64,000 bases of DNA, taken from Gracilimonas amylolytica. GTDB lineage: Bacteria > Bacteroidota > Rhodothermia > Balneolales > Balneolaceae. The stretch spans positions 411,871 to 475,870 of the forward strand of contig NZ_PQBS01000037.1 of the NCBI RefSeq assembly GCF_002911695.1, written 5' to 3'. The translations under genes were made by a program, and so were the position numbers. Position 1 is the stretch's first letter; each line of letters opens with the position of its first letter. The notes beneath the pieces are model-generated. The model worked only from the letters and a program-made list of their open reading frames with translations, ran no database searches and was not told the origin of the DNA. Positions 52,706 through 60,774 of this stretch are shown piece after piece.

Positions 52706-54034
52706 ATGAGAAAACTGATTACCCTACTTAATATCGTTGTTTTAAGCGGTGGGATGGCGTTAGCACAGGATGGGCCACCACCACATATACTGAAGGCAGA
52801 GCAGGCTGTCATAGAATTTCTTCGATCCAATGAGGACTCTTTCATCGTTTCATTCGTTGATGAATTTTGGGCTCCTGATGCTTTTGATGATCGCTCAGAA
52901 TTGGTCACCCGCCTTACTGACTTAAGAAATTCCTTAAAGCCTTATTTGGATGGTGTAGGTATTGAAGGCGAACCGGGAGGATTACTGTTTATGCTTTCAA
53001 ATGATAATGATGAGCGAAAGAATTTGCTGGTACAATTAAGTCCTGATGGTATCATAGACATGAAGGAGGTAGCGGTTCAGCAGGAATTGATCATCACCAA
53101 AAAAAACCTGAATGCAGTGGTTGATTCACTGGAAAGTATAGGGATGGCCGGACTATTGTACATCAGGGATGAGGGGGAAGAGATCATAAACCGGCCATTC
53201 GGTATGGCAAATCCTGATCTAAACATACCAAATAAGCAAAGCACCATATTCGGTATTGGGTCAAGGTCTATCGATTTCACGGTTGCAGGTATACTATTGC
53301 TGAATAAACAAGGCAAGCTTAGCCTTTCAGATCCTATCACTAAATTTTTTGATCAGGTACCGGATGACCGACAGGGAATGACCATCACTCATTTGATGAA
53401 TGGTGAGAGCGGACTACCCGATTTCTTTGAAACTGTGGAAGACTGGAATCCTGACCTGGCATGGATCGATAGAGAAACTGCAGAACACCGAATGCTTTCC
53501 ATTCCCCTGATATTTGAGCCGGGTACGGGCCAACAGCATTCTCACGCTGCATTCGTGATGCTTGCTGCCATTATCGAGCACGTTTCAGGGCAGGAATATT
53601 ATTCCTTTATCAGAACACATTTTCTGGACCCTGCTAATATGGGGCGAACCGGTGAATACGGTGAATCAAGAGGACTTTCGATTAAAGACTTTGCAGTTGG
53701 GGGCGGACCTGAAAAGATCGGTATTCCTAACATACCACCTAACTGGGGGAAAACCTCCTGGCTGGTGAAGGGGAGCGGAGGGATGTATAGTACCCTCGGT
53801 GACCTTAGAAATTTCTATGATTATGTTCGTTCAGGAGAAGTGTTTGATGAGGATCAGCGAAAGTACTTTCAAAATATTTCAGTAAATGTGGATGGTTCAA
53901 TGCGGGGATTTGAACTGTTTAGTATCAGTGATCCGGGAGCCGATACGGAGGTTTACCTATTTATTAATAATTTGGTAGATCGAAGAGGATTTGGAAATGT
54001 AATACGGGCTTTAGAACGATTTATATTGGACTGA
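52706..54034 (+). CDS. Degenerate beta-lactamase-family protein (pseudoenzyme)
   Basis: 442 residues from ATG 52706; the alternative start at 52667 overlaps the preceding gene. Signal peptide LITLLNIVVLSGGMALAQ. N-terminal domain (about 25-130) of unknown type, then a class C-like fold with IFGIGSRSIDFTVAGILLL where SxxK is expected: Ser186 is present but Lys is Ile189. The YxN site reads HSH (278-280) in EPGTGQQHSHAAFVMLA, and no HTG/HGG motif is found. Predicted non-catalytic; a binding or regulatory role is inferred. Contrast the intact copies at 2251 and 56705. Confidence 0.8.
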   Translation: MRKLITLLNIVVLSGGMALAQDGPPPHILKAEQAVIEFLRSNEDSFIVSFVDEFWAPDAFDDRSELVTRLTDLRNSLKPYLDGVGIEGEPGGLLFMLSNDNDERKNLLVQLSPDGIIDMKEVAVQQELIITKKNLNAVVDSLESIGMAGLLYIRDEGEEIINRPFGMANPDLNIPNKQSTIFGIGSRSIDFTVAGILLLNKQGKLSLSDPITKFFDQVPDDRQGMTITHLMNGESGLPDFFETVEDWNPDLAWIDRETAEHRMLSIPLIFEPGTGQQHSHAAFVMLAAIIEHVSGQEYYSFIRTHFLDPANMGRTGEYGESRGLSIKDFAVGGGPEKIGIPNIPPNWGKTSWLVKGSGGMYSTLGDLRNFYDYVRSGEVFDEDQRKYFQNISVNVDGSMRGFELFSISDPGADTEVYLFINNLVDRRGFGNVIRALERFILD

Positions 54035-54045
54035 TCTGAGGTAGG

Positions 54046-54417
54046 TCAGCCTGAGTGATCATCATTCTCATCCAATAGTCTGATAAAAAAGCTCATTGAG
54101 CTCTTGATGGTATAATACTCTTTTGAGGCATACCAGACCATGACCAAAGCAACAAACCATAAAAATAAACCGACCGTAAGATTAAACCATGTCGGATCAC
54201 TGCCGTAATTTATAAGACCGTTGGTACCGTACCACACAGCCATTAATAGCCCAAAACTTATAGACCAGAAAACTTTATTGGCTTTGCCTATCTGTTCTTC
54301 AGCATATTCCCGGAATTTACCTTCATCCAGCAGTTTCTTGTCTTTGTATAGAAATAGTTGAGAAGAATCATTGAATTGCTCTTCGAAAAACTCTTTGATC
54401 AGCTTATCTGTAGCCAT
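54046..54417 (-). CDS. Small two-helix membrane protein, unknown function
   Basis: 123 residues. A charged cytoplasmic N-terminal part (about 1-47, ELIKEFFEEQFNDSSQLFLYKDKKLLDEGK) is followed by two transmembrane helices (about 49-66 and 79-98, FWSISFGLLMAVWYG and LTVGLFLWFVALVMVWYA) and an acidic tail DENDDHSG. No family recognised. It ends 12 bases from the convergent degenerate beta-lactamase-family gene. Confidence 0.65.
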   Translation of the reverse strand: MATDKLIKEFFEEQFNDSSQLFLYKDKKLLDEGKFREYAEEQIGKANKVFWSISFGLLMAVWYGTNGLINYGSDPTWFNLTVGLFLWFVALVMVWYASKEYYTIKSSMSFFIRLLDENDDHSG

Positions 54418-54494
54418 AAAATATTGATTAAAGGCTGTGTCCGAGGATAATTAAAAACTCAATAAATTTCATCAATGCAGGCTTAGTATATATT

Positions 54495-55178
54495 TTAATT
54501 CTTAAACCAATCTGGATTCTTCTCAATAAATGACCGGATCCAGTCTTTGACGAAAAAGCTTTTTTCACGTTTCAGATACCCATAACCTGCAAAGGTTATA
54601 AGGAAAGCACCAAGTGCATTCACAATAATATCCCACATGGTATCAGTTAGCCCGGAGGGATCGCCAAGCATTTCTTTTTGCATATTCATCCCGAATAACT
54701 GATCCATCCCAAACTCGAAGATCTCCCAGACAGAACCAATAGCTAAGGCGAAGGTAAAGGCAAAAAAAGCAATGAATCCGGGAGTCAGGTTTATGTGAAC
54801 CCGCTTACTTTCATTCAGTATGAATATCAGCAGGAAACCGAGAATCCCCATTAATAATCCTGCGGAGGTGTGCAAGGCGATATCCCACCACCACACGCGG
54901 TAATAAAAGTCCTGAATTTCACCCAGGTAAAAAGAGGCAAATACAAAGATCACGGCCATGAAGTGTAATTCGACGGGCAGTTCCATCTGCAGTTGTTTAC
55001 GGAATAAGATCGGAGAGAAGACAGTACCTATGATAAGTGTAACAAGAAACAGTGATAGCCAGCTTTGGTCCAGCAAAAGTAAGACCCATTCCACCGCAAG
55101 AATCACCAGCATCACGCGAATAATGATGCGGTGAATTCGAAACTCACGGTTTTGGAAATCTGAAAGTTGTTTGTTCAT
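54495..55178 (-). CDS. Integral membrane protein, DUF2238/YjdF-like
   Basis: 227 residues with about six transmembrane helices. Conserved polar motifs sit inside or at the ends of helices: WDIALHTSAGLLMG, GSVWEIFEFGMDQLFGMN and DTMWDIIVNALGAF, a pattern I associate with the DUF2238 group; the His, Glu and Asp residues could line a shared site. The tail is soluble and basic. Function unknown. Divergent from the methyltransferase gene. Confidence 0.6.
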   Translation of the reverse strand: MNKQLSDFQNREFRIHRIIIRVMLVILAVEWVLLLLDQSWLSLFLVTLIIGTVFSPILFRKQLQMELPVELHFMAVIFVFASFYLGEIQDFYYRVWWWDIALHTSAGLLMGILGFLLIFILNESKRVHINLTPGFIAFFAFTFALAIGSVWEIFEFGMDQLFGMNMQKEMLGDPSGLTDTMWDIIVNALGAFLITFAGYGYLKREKSFFVKDWIRSFIEKNPDWFKN

Positions 55179-55306
55179 GGTTCAACCAACATAAGTACAA
55201 TTAGGATCCGGATAAATATAAACGGGCTGAGCCCGATAACAAGGTGCTTTATACAAAGCTGAAATAAAGGTAGTTTCTTCAAATTAGAAAAGGAACTTAA
55301 CAAAGA

Positions 55307-55984
55307 ATGATCAGTCCGTTGAAAAACAATATTAGATATAAGAAACCCTGGCCTACCAAAGATGCCATGGATCAGATCTATGAAAAACACCTATGGGGTG
55401 GAGAAGGATTCGATTTCTATTCCGGTGAAGGGTCTCATAAAGCAGAGTTGGTTGAACCATATCTCGAAAATGTTGGTCATTTTCTGAGGTCATTTGAGCA
55501 ATCTCCGGTGGTTTGTGATCTTGGGTGTGGGGATTTCAATGTCGGTAAAGAACTGGTGCCATTTACGAAAAAATATGTAGCGGTGGATATTGTGGAAGTT
55601 CTGGTTCAAAGAAATCGAATTAAATTCCGGGATGATCGGCTTGAATTCAAATGCCTGAATATTGCCACAGATGAACTGCCTGCCGGTGACTGCGCTATAC
55701 TGAGACAGGTTTTGCAACATCTCTCAAATACTGAGATTCAATGTATAGTACCAAAGCTTGGGATCTATAAATACCTCATTGTTACTGAGCATCTGCCGGA
55801 TGGATCATTTAAACCGAACCTGAACATCATCTCAGGTCAGGGCACAAGGCTGAAAAAGCAGAGCGGGGTAGATCTTACAGCACCCCCTTTTGATATGAAG
55901 GTGCAAGAGGCACAACAGCTGCTTTCAGTCAGGTCTATTACATTTGGCGGACATGTGGTCACCACTTTGTATAAGATGAACTAA
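55307..55984 (+). CDS. Class I SAM-dependent methyltransferase
   Basis: 225 residues. Rossmann-like methyltransferase: motif I VVCDLGCGDFNVGKEL, acidic end of beta 2 in YVAVDIVEVLVQ, motif II/III AGDCAILRQVLQHLSN, then FGGHVVTTLYKM. The early WGGEGFDFYSGEG resembles methyltransferases that act on small molecules or polysaccharide precursors. Substrate unknown. A lone plus-strand gene between two minus-strand genes. Confidence 0.85.
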   Translation: MISPLKNNIRYKKPWPTKDAMDQIYEKHLWGGEGFDFYSGEGSHKAELVEPYLENVGHFLRSFEQSPVVCDLGCGDFNVGKELVPFTKKYVAVDIVEVLVQRNRIKFRDDRLEFKCLNIATDELPAGDCAILRQVLQHLSNTEIQCIVPKLGIYKYLIVTEHLPDGSFKPNLNIISGQGTRLKKQSGVDLTAPPFDMKVQEAQQLLSVRSITFGGHVVTTLYKMN

Positions 55985-55992
55985 ACTCTTTG

Positions 55993-56292
55993 CTAAGTTC
56001 CGGTGTTGCACGCTTCCAGTTTTCTCAGGATCTGCACCACTGAATCAGGATAGGATTCTTCAAAAGTGAGGGCAAAATCAGCCGCCATGTGGGTTTTATA
56101 TTCAGAACTTTGTCCCTGCATGATCATGGCGGTTTGCATATCTGCTTCAAGGTAGGGAAAGACCATTTCCTCAACCGACTGCCAGTCGTGATCCCCACAG
56201 CTGATCTTCTGCGGTTCGCTTTGCGAACATGAAAAAAGGAATAAAGCCGTTAAAAGTACGGAAGTGTAAAAAGTTGGATTTAAAGAACGCAT
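55993..56292 (-). CDS. Small lipoprotein, unknown function
   Basis: 99 residues. Lipobox LFLFSC (Cys22). A mature part of about 77 residues contains two further Cys (ISCGDHD and KLEACNTGT), perhaps a disulfide, and helix-forming EMVFPYLEADMQTAMIM. No family recognised. It overlaps nothing and is convergent with the methyltransferase gene. Confidence 0.65.
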   Translation of the reverse strand: MRSLNPTFYTSVLLTALFLFSCSQSEPQKISCGDHDWQSVEEMVFPYLEADMQTAMIMQGQSSEYKTHMAADFALTFEESYPDSVVQILRKLEACNTGT

Positions 56293-56704
56293 TCAATAAA
56301 TATTTAATAAAATGGCAGGATTGACATTCGGTATCACCATGGTTTTCGCCGGAATAATATAATGATCCGGATCAAGGAATCAGGTATAAATTGTACCAAA
56401 CTACAATACCGATCACCTGAAACCTTAACAAAAATTTAGCTTTGATCAGAGCATCATTCAGGTCAGCTTCAAAATTATCATTTGGTAAACGTGTTAATGA
56501 CCTGAGATCATTGCCAGGCTCCGGTTTTGCAAATTAGGGTATAGCAGTTTGATGGTAGGATCTATTCAAGCCCGTGCAGAATCCTTAAAACAAGAAAATG
56601 ATTTAAGCCATAAACCATCTTATATTGAAGTCAGAAATTTAGTATGCTTCTCAATTCATTCATCCTAATATGAACCTCAGCTTTTCGCTGTGAAATAACA
56701 TTCT
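56293..56704. other. 412-base intergenic region, divergent
   Basis: No gene found. It contains an interrupted palindrome TCAGGTCA (56458-56465) / TGACCTGA (56498-56505), arms 32 bases apart, which could be an operator pair, and GATCAG/GATCATT words beside it. A CTTAACAAAAAT at about 56423 resembles a single TTCACA-type box but is not repeated. Confidence 0.35.
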
Positions 56705-57937
56705 GTGAACCGTTTATTATCTGCATTTCTTTTACTGACCTTTGCTTCGGTTTATTTTCAAGCCTGCACAGATCTTAAATCGGAGCCACAGCAAGCTACG
56801 GTTGTTAAAGAAGAAAAAAAGGATTGGGAGATGGATGCTTCCCTCGCCAATTACCTTTCTGACTTTGAGCGAGATTTTGAAAATGGTCTGAATGAAAAAC
56901 GCATTCCGGGAGCGGCGGTTGTGATCGTAAAAGATGGCCGGGTGGTTTTTCAAAAGGGATTTGGGGTCAAAGAAAAGGGAAAGGCTGAACCGGTAAATGA
57001 ACATACAGTATTCAGGCTGGGAAGTGTATCCAAAGGGTTTGCTTCGGTACTTGCAGGAGTTTTTGTGGAGGAAGGGGTGGTCAGTTGGGATGAGCCTGTA
57101 AACCGATACCTGAATGAATTTCAGCTTAATGATGCTGAACAAACCGGACGTGTTCAGGTGAAGCATTTACTATCGCATACAACCGGCTTACCACGGCACG
57201 CTTACACGAATTTAGTGGAAGATGGGCTGCCCCTTGAACGTATCATTCCCCGGCTGAAGCAAGTCCCGTTGATAGCAAAGGAAGGAGAACAAATTGCCTA
57301 TCAGAATGCTACTTATTCGGTAATTGAAAAAGTATTGGAGTCACAAACCGATACCTCATTCAACGCACTGCTTCATGACAAGCTCTTTACGCCTTTGAAT
57401 ATGACCTATTCATCGGCCGCATTTGACAGCATAAGATATTCCCCCAACAAAGCATCTCCTCACGTGTATCACTCCCGTTCAAAGGGACGTGTTCCGATTC
57501 CTATCTCACGTAAATACTACAATGCAGTTTCTTCAGGAGGCATTAATGCATCGGCATCTGACATGGGGCAGTGGCTACTGCTGTTAACCGGCCATTATCC
57601 CGATATAATTTCCAAAGAAACCCTTGATACCATCTATGAGCCGTTAGCAACCATTAATAACCGACGGTTCAGCCGGCATTGGGAAGGGGTGAATCGATCA
57701 CATTATGGAATGGGGTGGAGGATACTCGACAATCACGGCCAAAAGGTGGTGTATCATGGAGGCTATGTAAATGGATACCGCAGCGAGATCGCCTTTGCTC
57801 CGGATGAAGGCCTGGGGATCTGCGTGCTCATCAACTCGAATTCAAGCTATCCATTGACGGTCATTCCGGATCTTTTTGAGCAATTCCGAGCTGGAACTGA
57901 CGAAGAACCGAAGTCAGAAGACCGGGGACCGGAGTAG
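56705..57937 (+). CDS. Serine hydrolase lipoprotein, beta-lactamase family (class C-like), intact
   Basis: 410 residues, GTG start. Lipobox YFQAC (Cys21). Class C-like serine hydrolase with all motifs: SVSK (Ser107-Lys110), YQN (Tyr199-Asn201) and HGG (His351). The size and PGAAVVIVKDGRVVFQKGFGVKEKGKAEPVN opening are typical. Probable esterase, peptidase or D-aminopeptidase-like enzyme on the outer membrane; antibiotic resistance is not implied. The last 30 residues (EEPKSEDRGPE) are a low-complexity tail. Confidence 0.88.
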   Translation: MNRLLSAFLLLTFASVYFQACTDLKSEPQQATVVKEEKKDWEMDASLANYLSDFERDFENGLNEKRIPGAAVVIVKDGRVVFQKGFGVKEKGKAEPVNEHTVFRLGSVSKGFASVLAGVFVEEGVVSWDEPVNRYLNEFQLNDAEQTGRVQVKHLLSHTTGLPRHAYTNLVEDGLPLERIIPRLKQVPLIAKEGEQIAYQNATYSVIEKVLESQTDTSFNALLHDKLFTPLNMTYSSAAFDSIRYSPNKASPHVYHSRSKGRVPIPISRKYYNAVSSGGINASASDMGQWLLLLTGHYPDIISKETLDTIYEPLATINNRRFSRHWEGVNRSHYGMGWRILDNHGQKVVYHGGYVNGYRSEIAFAPDEGLGICVLINSNSSYPLTVIPDLFEQFRAGTDEEPKSEDRGPE

Positions 57938-58006
57938 GAATACTCTGTATCCAACAGTGTACATCCAATCTTCAAGTGCTGATCATGGATCACCCCAACG
58001 AAGCCC

Positions 58007-58033
58007 TGTCATTCCCGCGAAGGCGGAAATCCA
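58007..58033. repeat. Widespread dispersed repeat (TGTCATTCCCGCGAAGGCGG type)
   Basis: TGTCATTCCCGCGAAGGCGG then AAATCCA, very close to the common element whose consensus adds GGGAATCCA. It is a short mobile-looking repeat found across many phyla. It begins a 302-base intergenic region (57938-58239) made mostly of repeats. In the other direction it creates a spurious reading frame. Confidence 0.7.
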
Positions 58034-58077
58034 ATAGGTGCTAGTGCTGCAACAGTTTAATCTATATCCAACCTTGT

Positions 58078-58129
58078 ACTCGTGACTAAGCTCCTGCTTA
58101 GTCACGCAACCCCGGAAGCTCCGGCTTCC
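58078..58129. repeat. Double-hairpin repeat, copy 1
   Basis: ACTCGTGACTAAGCTCC... with CTTAGTCAC closing a first hairpin (GTGACTAAG / CTTAGTCAC), then GGAAGCTCCGGCTTCC as a second. Copy 2 lies at 58622-58672 in the same orientation; stem changes between copies are compensated. Confidence 0.75.
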
Positions 58130-58239
58130 TTTTTTGCGCAGCTGAGCAAGACTAGATAGGAGACAGAGCTTCAATGAGGCATTCCGAAGCAGAGCTCCTA
58201 AACGAGAGTAGAATCGTTCATCACAGATCGGTCGTTCGG

Positions 58240-58503
58240 TCAATCCAAGATCAGGAGCTTTTTATCTATCAGCTCTTCTTTCTCCTGTCTCGAAAACTGC
58301 TTGATCTCATATTCTCTCTTACAGGCAGTGGATTGATCGGTGGTTTCTTCTACATACACTAACATCTTTGGTGGGTGGGCCCGCAGGTACCGGGCTCCGG
58401 TTCCCTGGCAGTGCTGGTGCCATCGCCGTATAACGTGATTGGTGCATCCGGTGTACAAGCTGCCATCGGTGCATTGGATGATGTATACAAACCAGGTATT
58501 CAT
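58240..58503 (-). CDS. GIY-YIG domain endonuclease-like protein
   Basis: 87 residues, a single GIY-YIG domain: VYIIQCTDGSLYTGCTN (6-22) with the GIY/YIG pair, Arg26/Arg27 in RRWHQH, and the metal-site Glu near 64 in REYEIKQFSRQEKEELI. Related to the UPF0213/YhbQ group of unknown role, similar in fold to homing endonucleases. Direct double-hairpin repeats lie about 110 bases beyond each end, and no operon partner is adjacent. Confidence 0.9.
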   Translation of the reverse strand: MNTWFVYIIQCTDGSLYTGCTNHVIRRWHQHCQGTGARYLRAHPPKMLVYVEETTDQSTACKREYEIKQFSRQEKEELIDKKLLILD

Positions 58504-58561
58504 AGGTGAGGAGATAGTGATATTAAAGCGAATTTTTTAACAGGGTTTGATACATCGCGTG

Positions 58562-58597
58562 TAATATCGAATATCCAGCACGGAATATCCAATGGTC
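58562..58597. repeat. AT-rich dispersed repeat fragment
   Basis: TAATATCGAATATCCAGCAC then GGAATATCCAATGG, sharing TATCGAATATnnAGCA-type words with 60077-60169 and 63840-63850. It is part of the 237-base repeat-rich gap 58504-58740. Confidence 0.5.
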
Positions 58598-58621
58598 AAG
58601 TGGTCTCTATCTTGGTTTTGG

Positions 58622-58672
58622 ACTCGTTGCTAAGCTCCGGCTTAGCAACGCTGTCCCTGAAGCTCCTGCTTC
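58622..58672. repeat. Double-hairpin repeat, copy 2
   Basis: ACTCGTTGCTAAGCTCC... with stem GTTGCTAAG / CTTAGCAAC, then TGAAGCTCCTGCTTCA as the second stem. Equivalent to copy 1 with compensatory changes in both stems; the spacing between the stems is also kept. Confidence 0.75.
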
Positions 58673-58740
58673 ATTTAAGGTAATATGAGGTCAGTTGATC
58701 CATGAATGAACGATGGACCGAATTGCCATATGGGTCGTGG

Positions 58741-60048
58741 CTATATTGCAGGTTTGTTTCGGCTGAGAAGGTATAACCCGGTGCCGATCGCGATAAAGAG
58801 AGCGGTCAACCAGATGGAACTGAAGCTGACCTGAAACATAAGCCAGAAACAGGCGAGGATGCCGAGGACCGGGATAAGGTATCCGCCTTTGAGTATGAAG
58901 GGACTTTTATCCCTGAAACGGGGGCGCAGTTTTGGAATGGCTCCACAGCTGATGATGAACAGAAACAGTCTTGATAGTACCGTCATGGCGGCCAGGTAGG
59001 TGAAGGAGCCAAGTGCAGCGAAGATAAAAGCCAGCACGCCAAAGAAGATCACGGAGTTGGTAGGCGTCAGGAATTTGGGATGTACCCTGTCAAACCATTC
59101 GGGCAGGGAGCCTTCAATGGATAGGGCATAGGTAAGCCGAGGCGTGGAGAACATAGTGCTCACCAGGTTGCCGGTGACCGAAGCCACCACACCGATCATC
59201 AGGATGATGGCACCAATGGGACCAAACAAAACTCCGGAGGCATCGAGCAGTGGGGACGTGGTATCGCCCAGGTTAGGGACGGCTGCTTGTGTCACCAGCT
59301 GTATGAACATGTAAAGGATGACCACCGAACCCAGCCCCAAAAGTAAAGCCAGGGGCATGTCGCGCTCCGGGTTCTTCGATTCACCGGCCGGCACCACGGC
59401 GCCTTCAAATCCCACAAAGGCATAGATCAGTAGCAGGGCAGCGGCTCCAAGATCGGAAACCGGAGGAATAGGGCCTTCAAAGGCAGGGGTGAACTCGCTG
59501 CCAAGTACGGTCAGTCCTCCAAAGACAAGAAACAGCAGGATGGAAAATTTAACTACGGTAAAGATGGCCAGTGACCGGATCGACTCCACGGCACCCAGCA
59601 CGTTGACCAGGGTCAGCCCGCCGATTATTATAGCTAGGGTGATGAGGCGTCCGGTTCCACCCGTGGCAAAATCAAAGAAATACCCGATGCTGTCGGTCAG
59701 CAGCACGGAGTTGGCGGCAAAGGAAATGAGTCGGGCCACATAGAACAGCCAGCCGGCCTGAAAACCGATAAAAGGACCAAAGGCCTCGGTACCATATTTG
59801 ATGGGTCCGCCGGTGCCTCGGAAATAACTTCCCAACTCGGCAAAACTCAGGATCACGGGCAGCATAAGCAGGGCACAGGCCACATAAATATAGATACTAT
59901 ATTCCCCGGCCAGGTCATAGGCTCCGCTTGGCAAACCAAAGATCCCGGCTCCCACAAAACCATTCACCACCAGCATCCACAAACCCCAAAGGCCTATTTT
60001 ACGGGGCAGTTTTTCCTGATCATCGGAAGCGGAAACGAGGTGTTTCAT
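58741..60048 (-). CDS. APC family amino acid permease
   Basis: 435 residues, about 12 transmembrane helices. The APC start GLWGLWMLVVNGFVGAGIFGLPSGAYDLAGE (helix 1 with the unwound GAGIFGLP substrate site), GTGGPIKYGTEAFGPFIGFQAGWLFY and FSTPRLTYALSIEGSLPEWF are characteristic. Imports an amino acid or related solute by cation symport. The 64-codon C-terminal stretch after FGVLAFIFAALGSF is hydrophobic. Repeats upstream (60077-60169) may contribute to its 5' region. Confidence 0.9.
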   Translation of the reverse strand: MKHLVSASDDQEKLPRKIGLWGLWMLVVNGFVGAGIFGLPSGAYDLAGEYSIYIYVACALLMLPVILSFAELGSYFRGTGGPIKYGTEAFGPFIGFQAGWLFYVARLISFAANSVLLTDSIGYFFDFATGGTGRLITLAIIIGGLTLVNVLGAVESIRSLAIFTVVKFSILLFLVFGGLTVLGSEFTPAFEGPIPPVSDLGAAALLLIYAFVGFEGAVVPAGESKNPERDMPLALLLGLGSVVILYMFIQLVTQAAVPNLGDTTSPLLDASGVLFGPIGAIILMIGVVASVTGNLVSTMFSTPRLTYALSIEGSLPEWFDRVHPKFLTPTNSVIFFGVLAFIFAALGSFTYLAAMTVLSRLFLFIISCGAIPKLRPRFRDKSPFILKGGYLIPVLGILACFWLMFQVSFSSIWLTALFIAIGTGLYLLSRNKPAI

Positions 60049-60076
60049 GTGTTAATGCTAAAAAGAGAAATGTTTT

Positions 60077-60169
60077 GAATATCGAATATTGAACAAGGAA
60101 TAATGAATAACGAAATGTCTATGTAGTACCTTCAATATTGGATATTCCTTGTTCGATATTCATTATTCC
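60077..60169. repeat. Inverted pair of AT-rich dispersed repeats
   Basis: GAATATCGAATATTGAACAAGG then AATAATGAATAACG (60077-60117) and, in the opposite orientation, TTCAATATTGGATATTCC... (60131-60169). The shared words GAACAAGGAAT and GGAATAATGAATA occur in both arms, as at 29641-29745, so the pair can fold into a long hairpin. It lies between two minus-strand genes. Confidence 0.6.
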
Positions 60170-60175
60170 CCTCGT

Positions 60176-60676
60176 TCATTCCACCATGATGTCGCCGTAA
60201 GAGATCATTTGGCCATTCAAATCGTAGATGAACACGCGTTTAAGGCCTCGGGCAGCTTCTGGAGAACGATCAATACCCAAATTTAGCGGATCGATGTAGA
60301 GATTGGATATTCCCGGATTCAGTGTTTCTTGTATGATATCCAGTCTTTCAAAACTATTATCAGGCAGCCTGACCAATATTTCAGCTCCGTTCACTGAATT
60401 GATGCCTGTGATCTCAAGTTCGATCTGAATGGTTTGATTGGTGGCTGCAGGATTTGGATAGGCAGGAATCACACTCACAAGTCCCTGAAATAGAGGAGAG
60501 GTTCTCCAGTCGTCCTGATCCACATTTTGTACAGATCCTTGTTCAGTGGTCTCGGTATATCCGGCGGGAGCTGTATAGGCATCCTGCTCAAAATCTCGCT
60601 GAGCATTATTACGAGTACAGGAGGCTGTAAGCAACAGAATACCGAGAAATACAGGGATCGAAAAAATCTTCTTCAT
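60176..60676 (-). CDS. Lipoprotein with T9SS-sorting-domain-like fold
   Basis: 166 residues. Lipobox LLTASC (Cys20), Asn/Gln/Asp-rich linker, then an about 100-residue domain containing AYPNPAATNQTIQIELEIT and KRVFIYDLNGQMISYGDIMVE, which matches the pattern (YPNP... and IYDLnGq) of the type A C-terminal sorting domain of the T9SS. As a lipoprotein it has no need for that signal, so the fold may be borrowed as a binding beta-sandwich. Function unknown. Divergent from the ArsC-like gene. Confidence 0.65.
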   Translation of the reverse strand: MKKIFSIPVFLGILLLTASCTRNNAQRDFEQDAYTAPAGYTETTEQGSVQNVDQDDWRTSPLFQGLVSVIPAYPNPAATNQTIQIELEITGINSVNGAEILVRLPDNSFERLDIIQETLNPGISNLYIDPLNLGIDRSPEAARGLKRVFIYDLNGQMISYGDIMVE

Positions 60677-60774
60677 AAAAAGGCACGAACTTAGGGTTCA
60701 ATACGTTCGAATTTGCGAGAACAAACCGTATCTTTAAGTGTCAAAAATACAAAAATCTTTTACTTATTAATATC

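Noticed and set aside
57983..58243. Open reading frame of 86 codons on the minus strand
   Set aside because: It runs through the TGTCATTCCCGCGAAGGCGG repeat and double-hairpin repeat 1; the translation (WISAFAGMTG, CVTKQELSH) is a well-known artefact of such repeats, with no RBS.
58240..58672. Complete insertion sequence around the GIY-YIG gene
   Set aside because: The flanking repeats are direct structured repeats with no transposase, inverted termini or target-site duplication that I could define.
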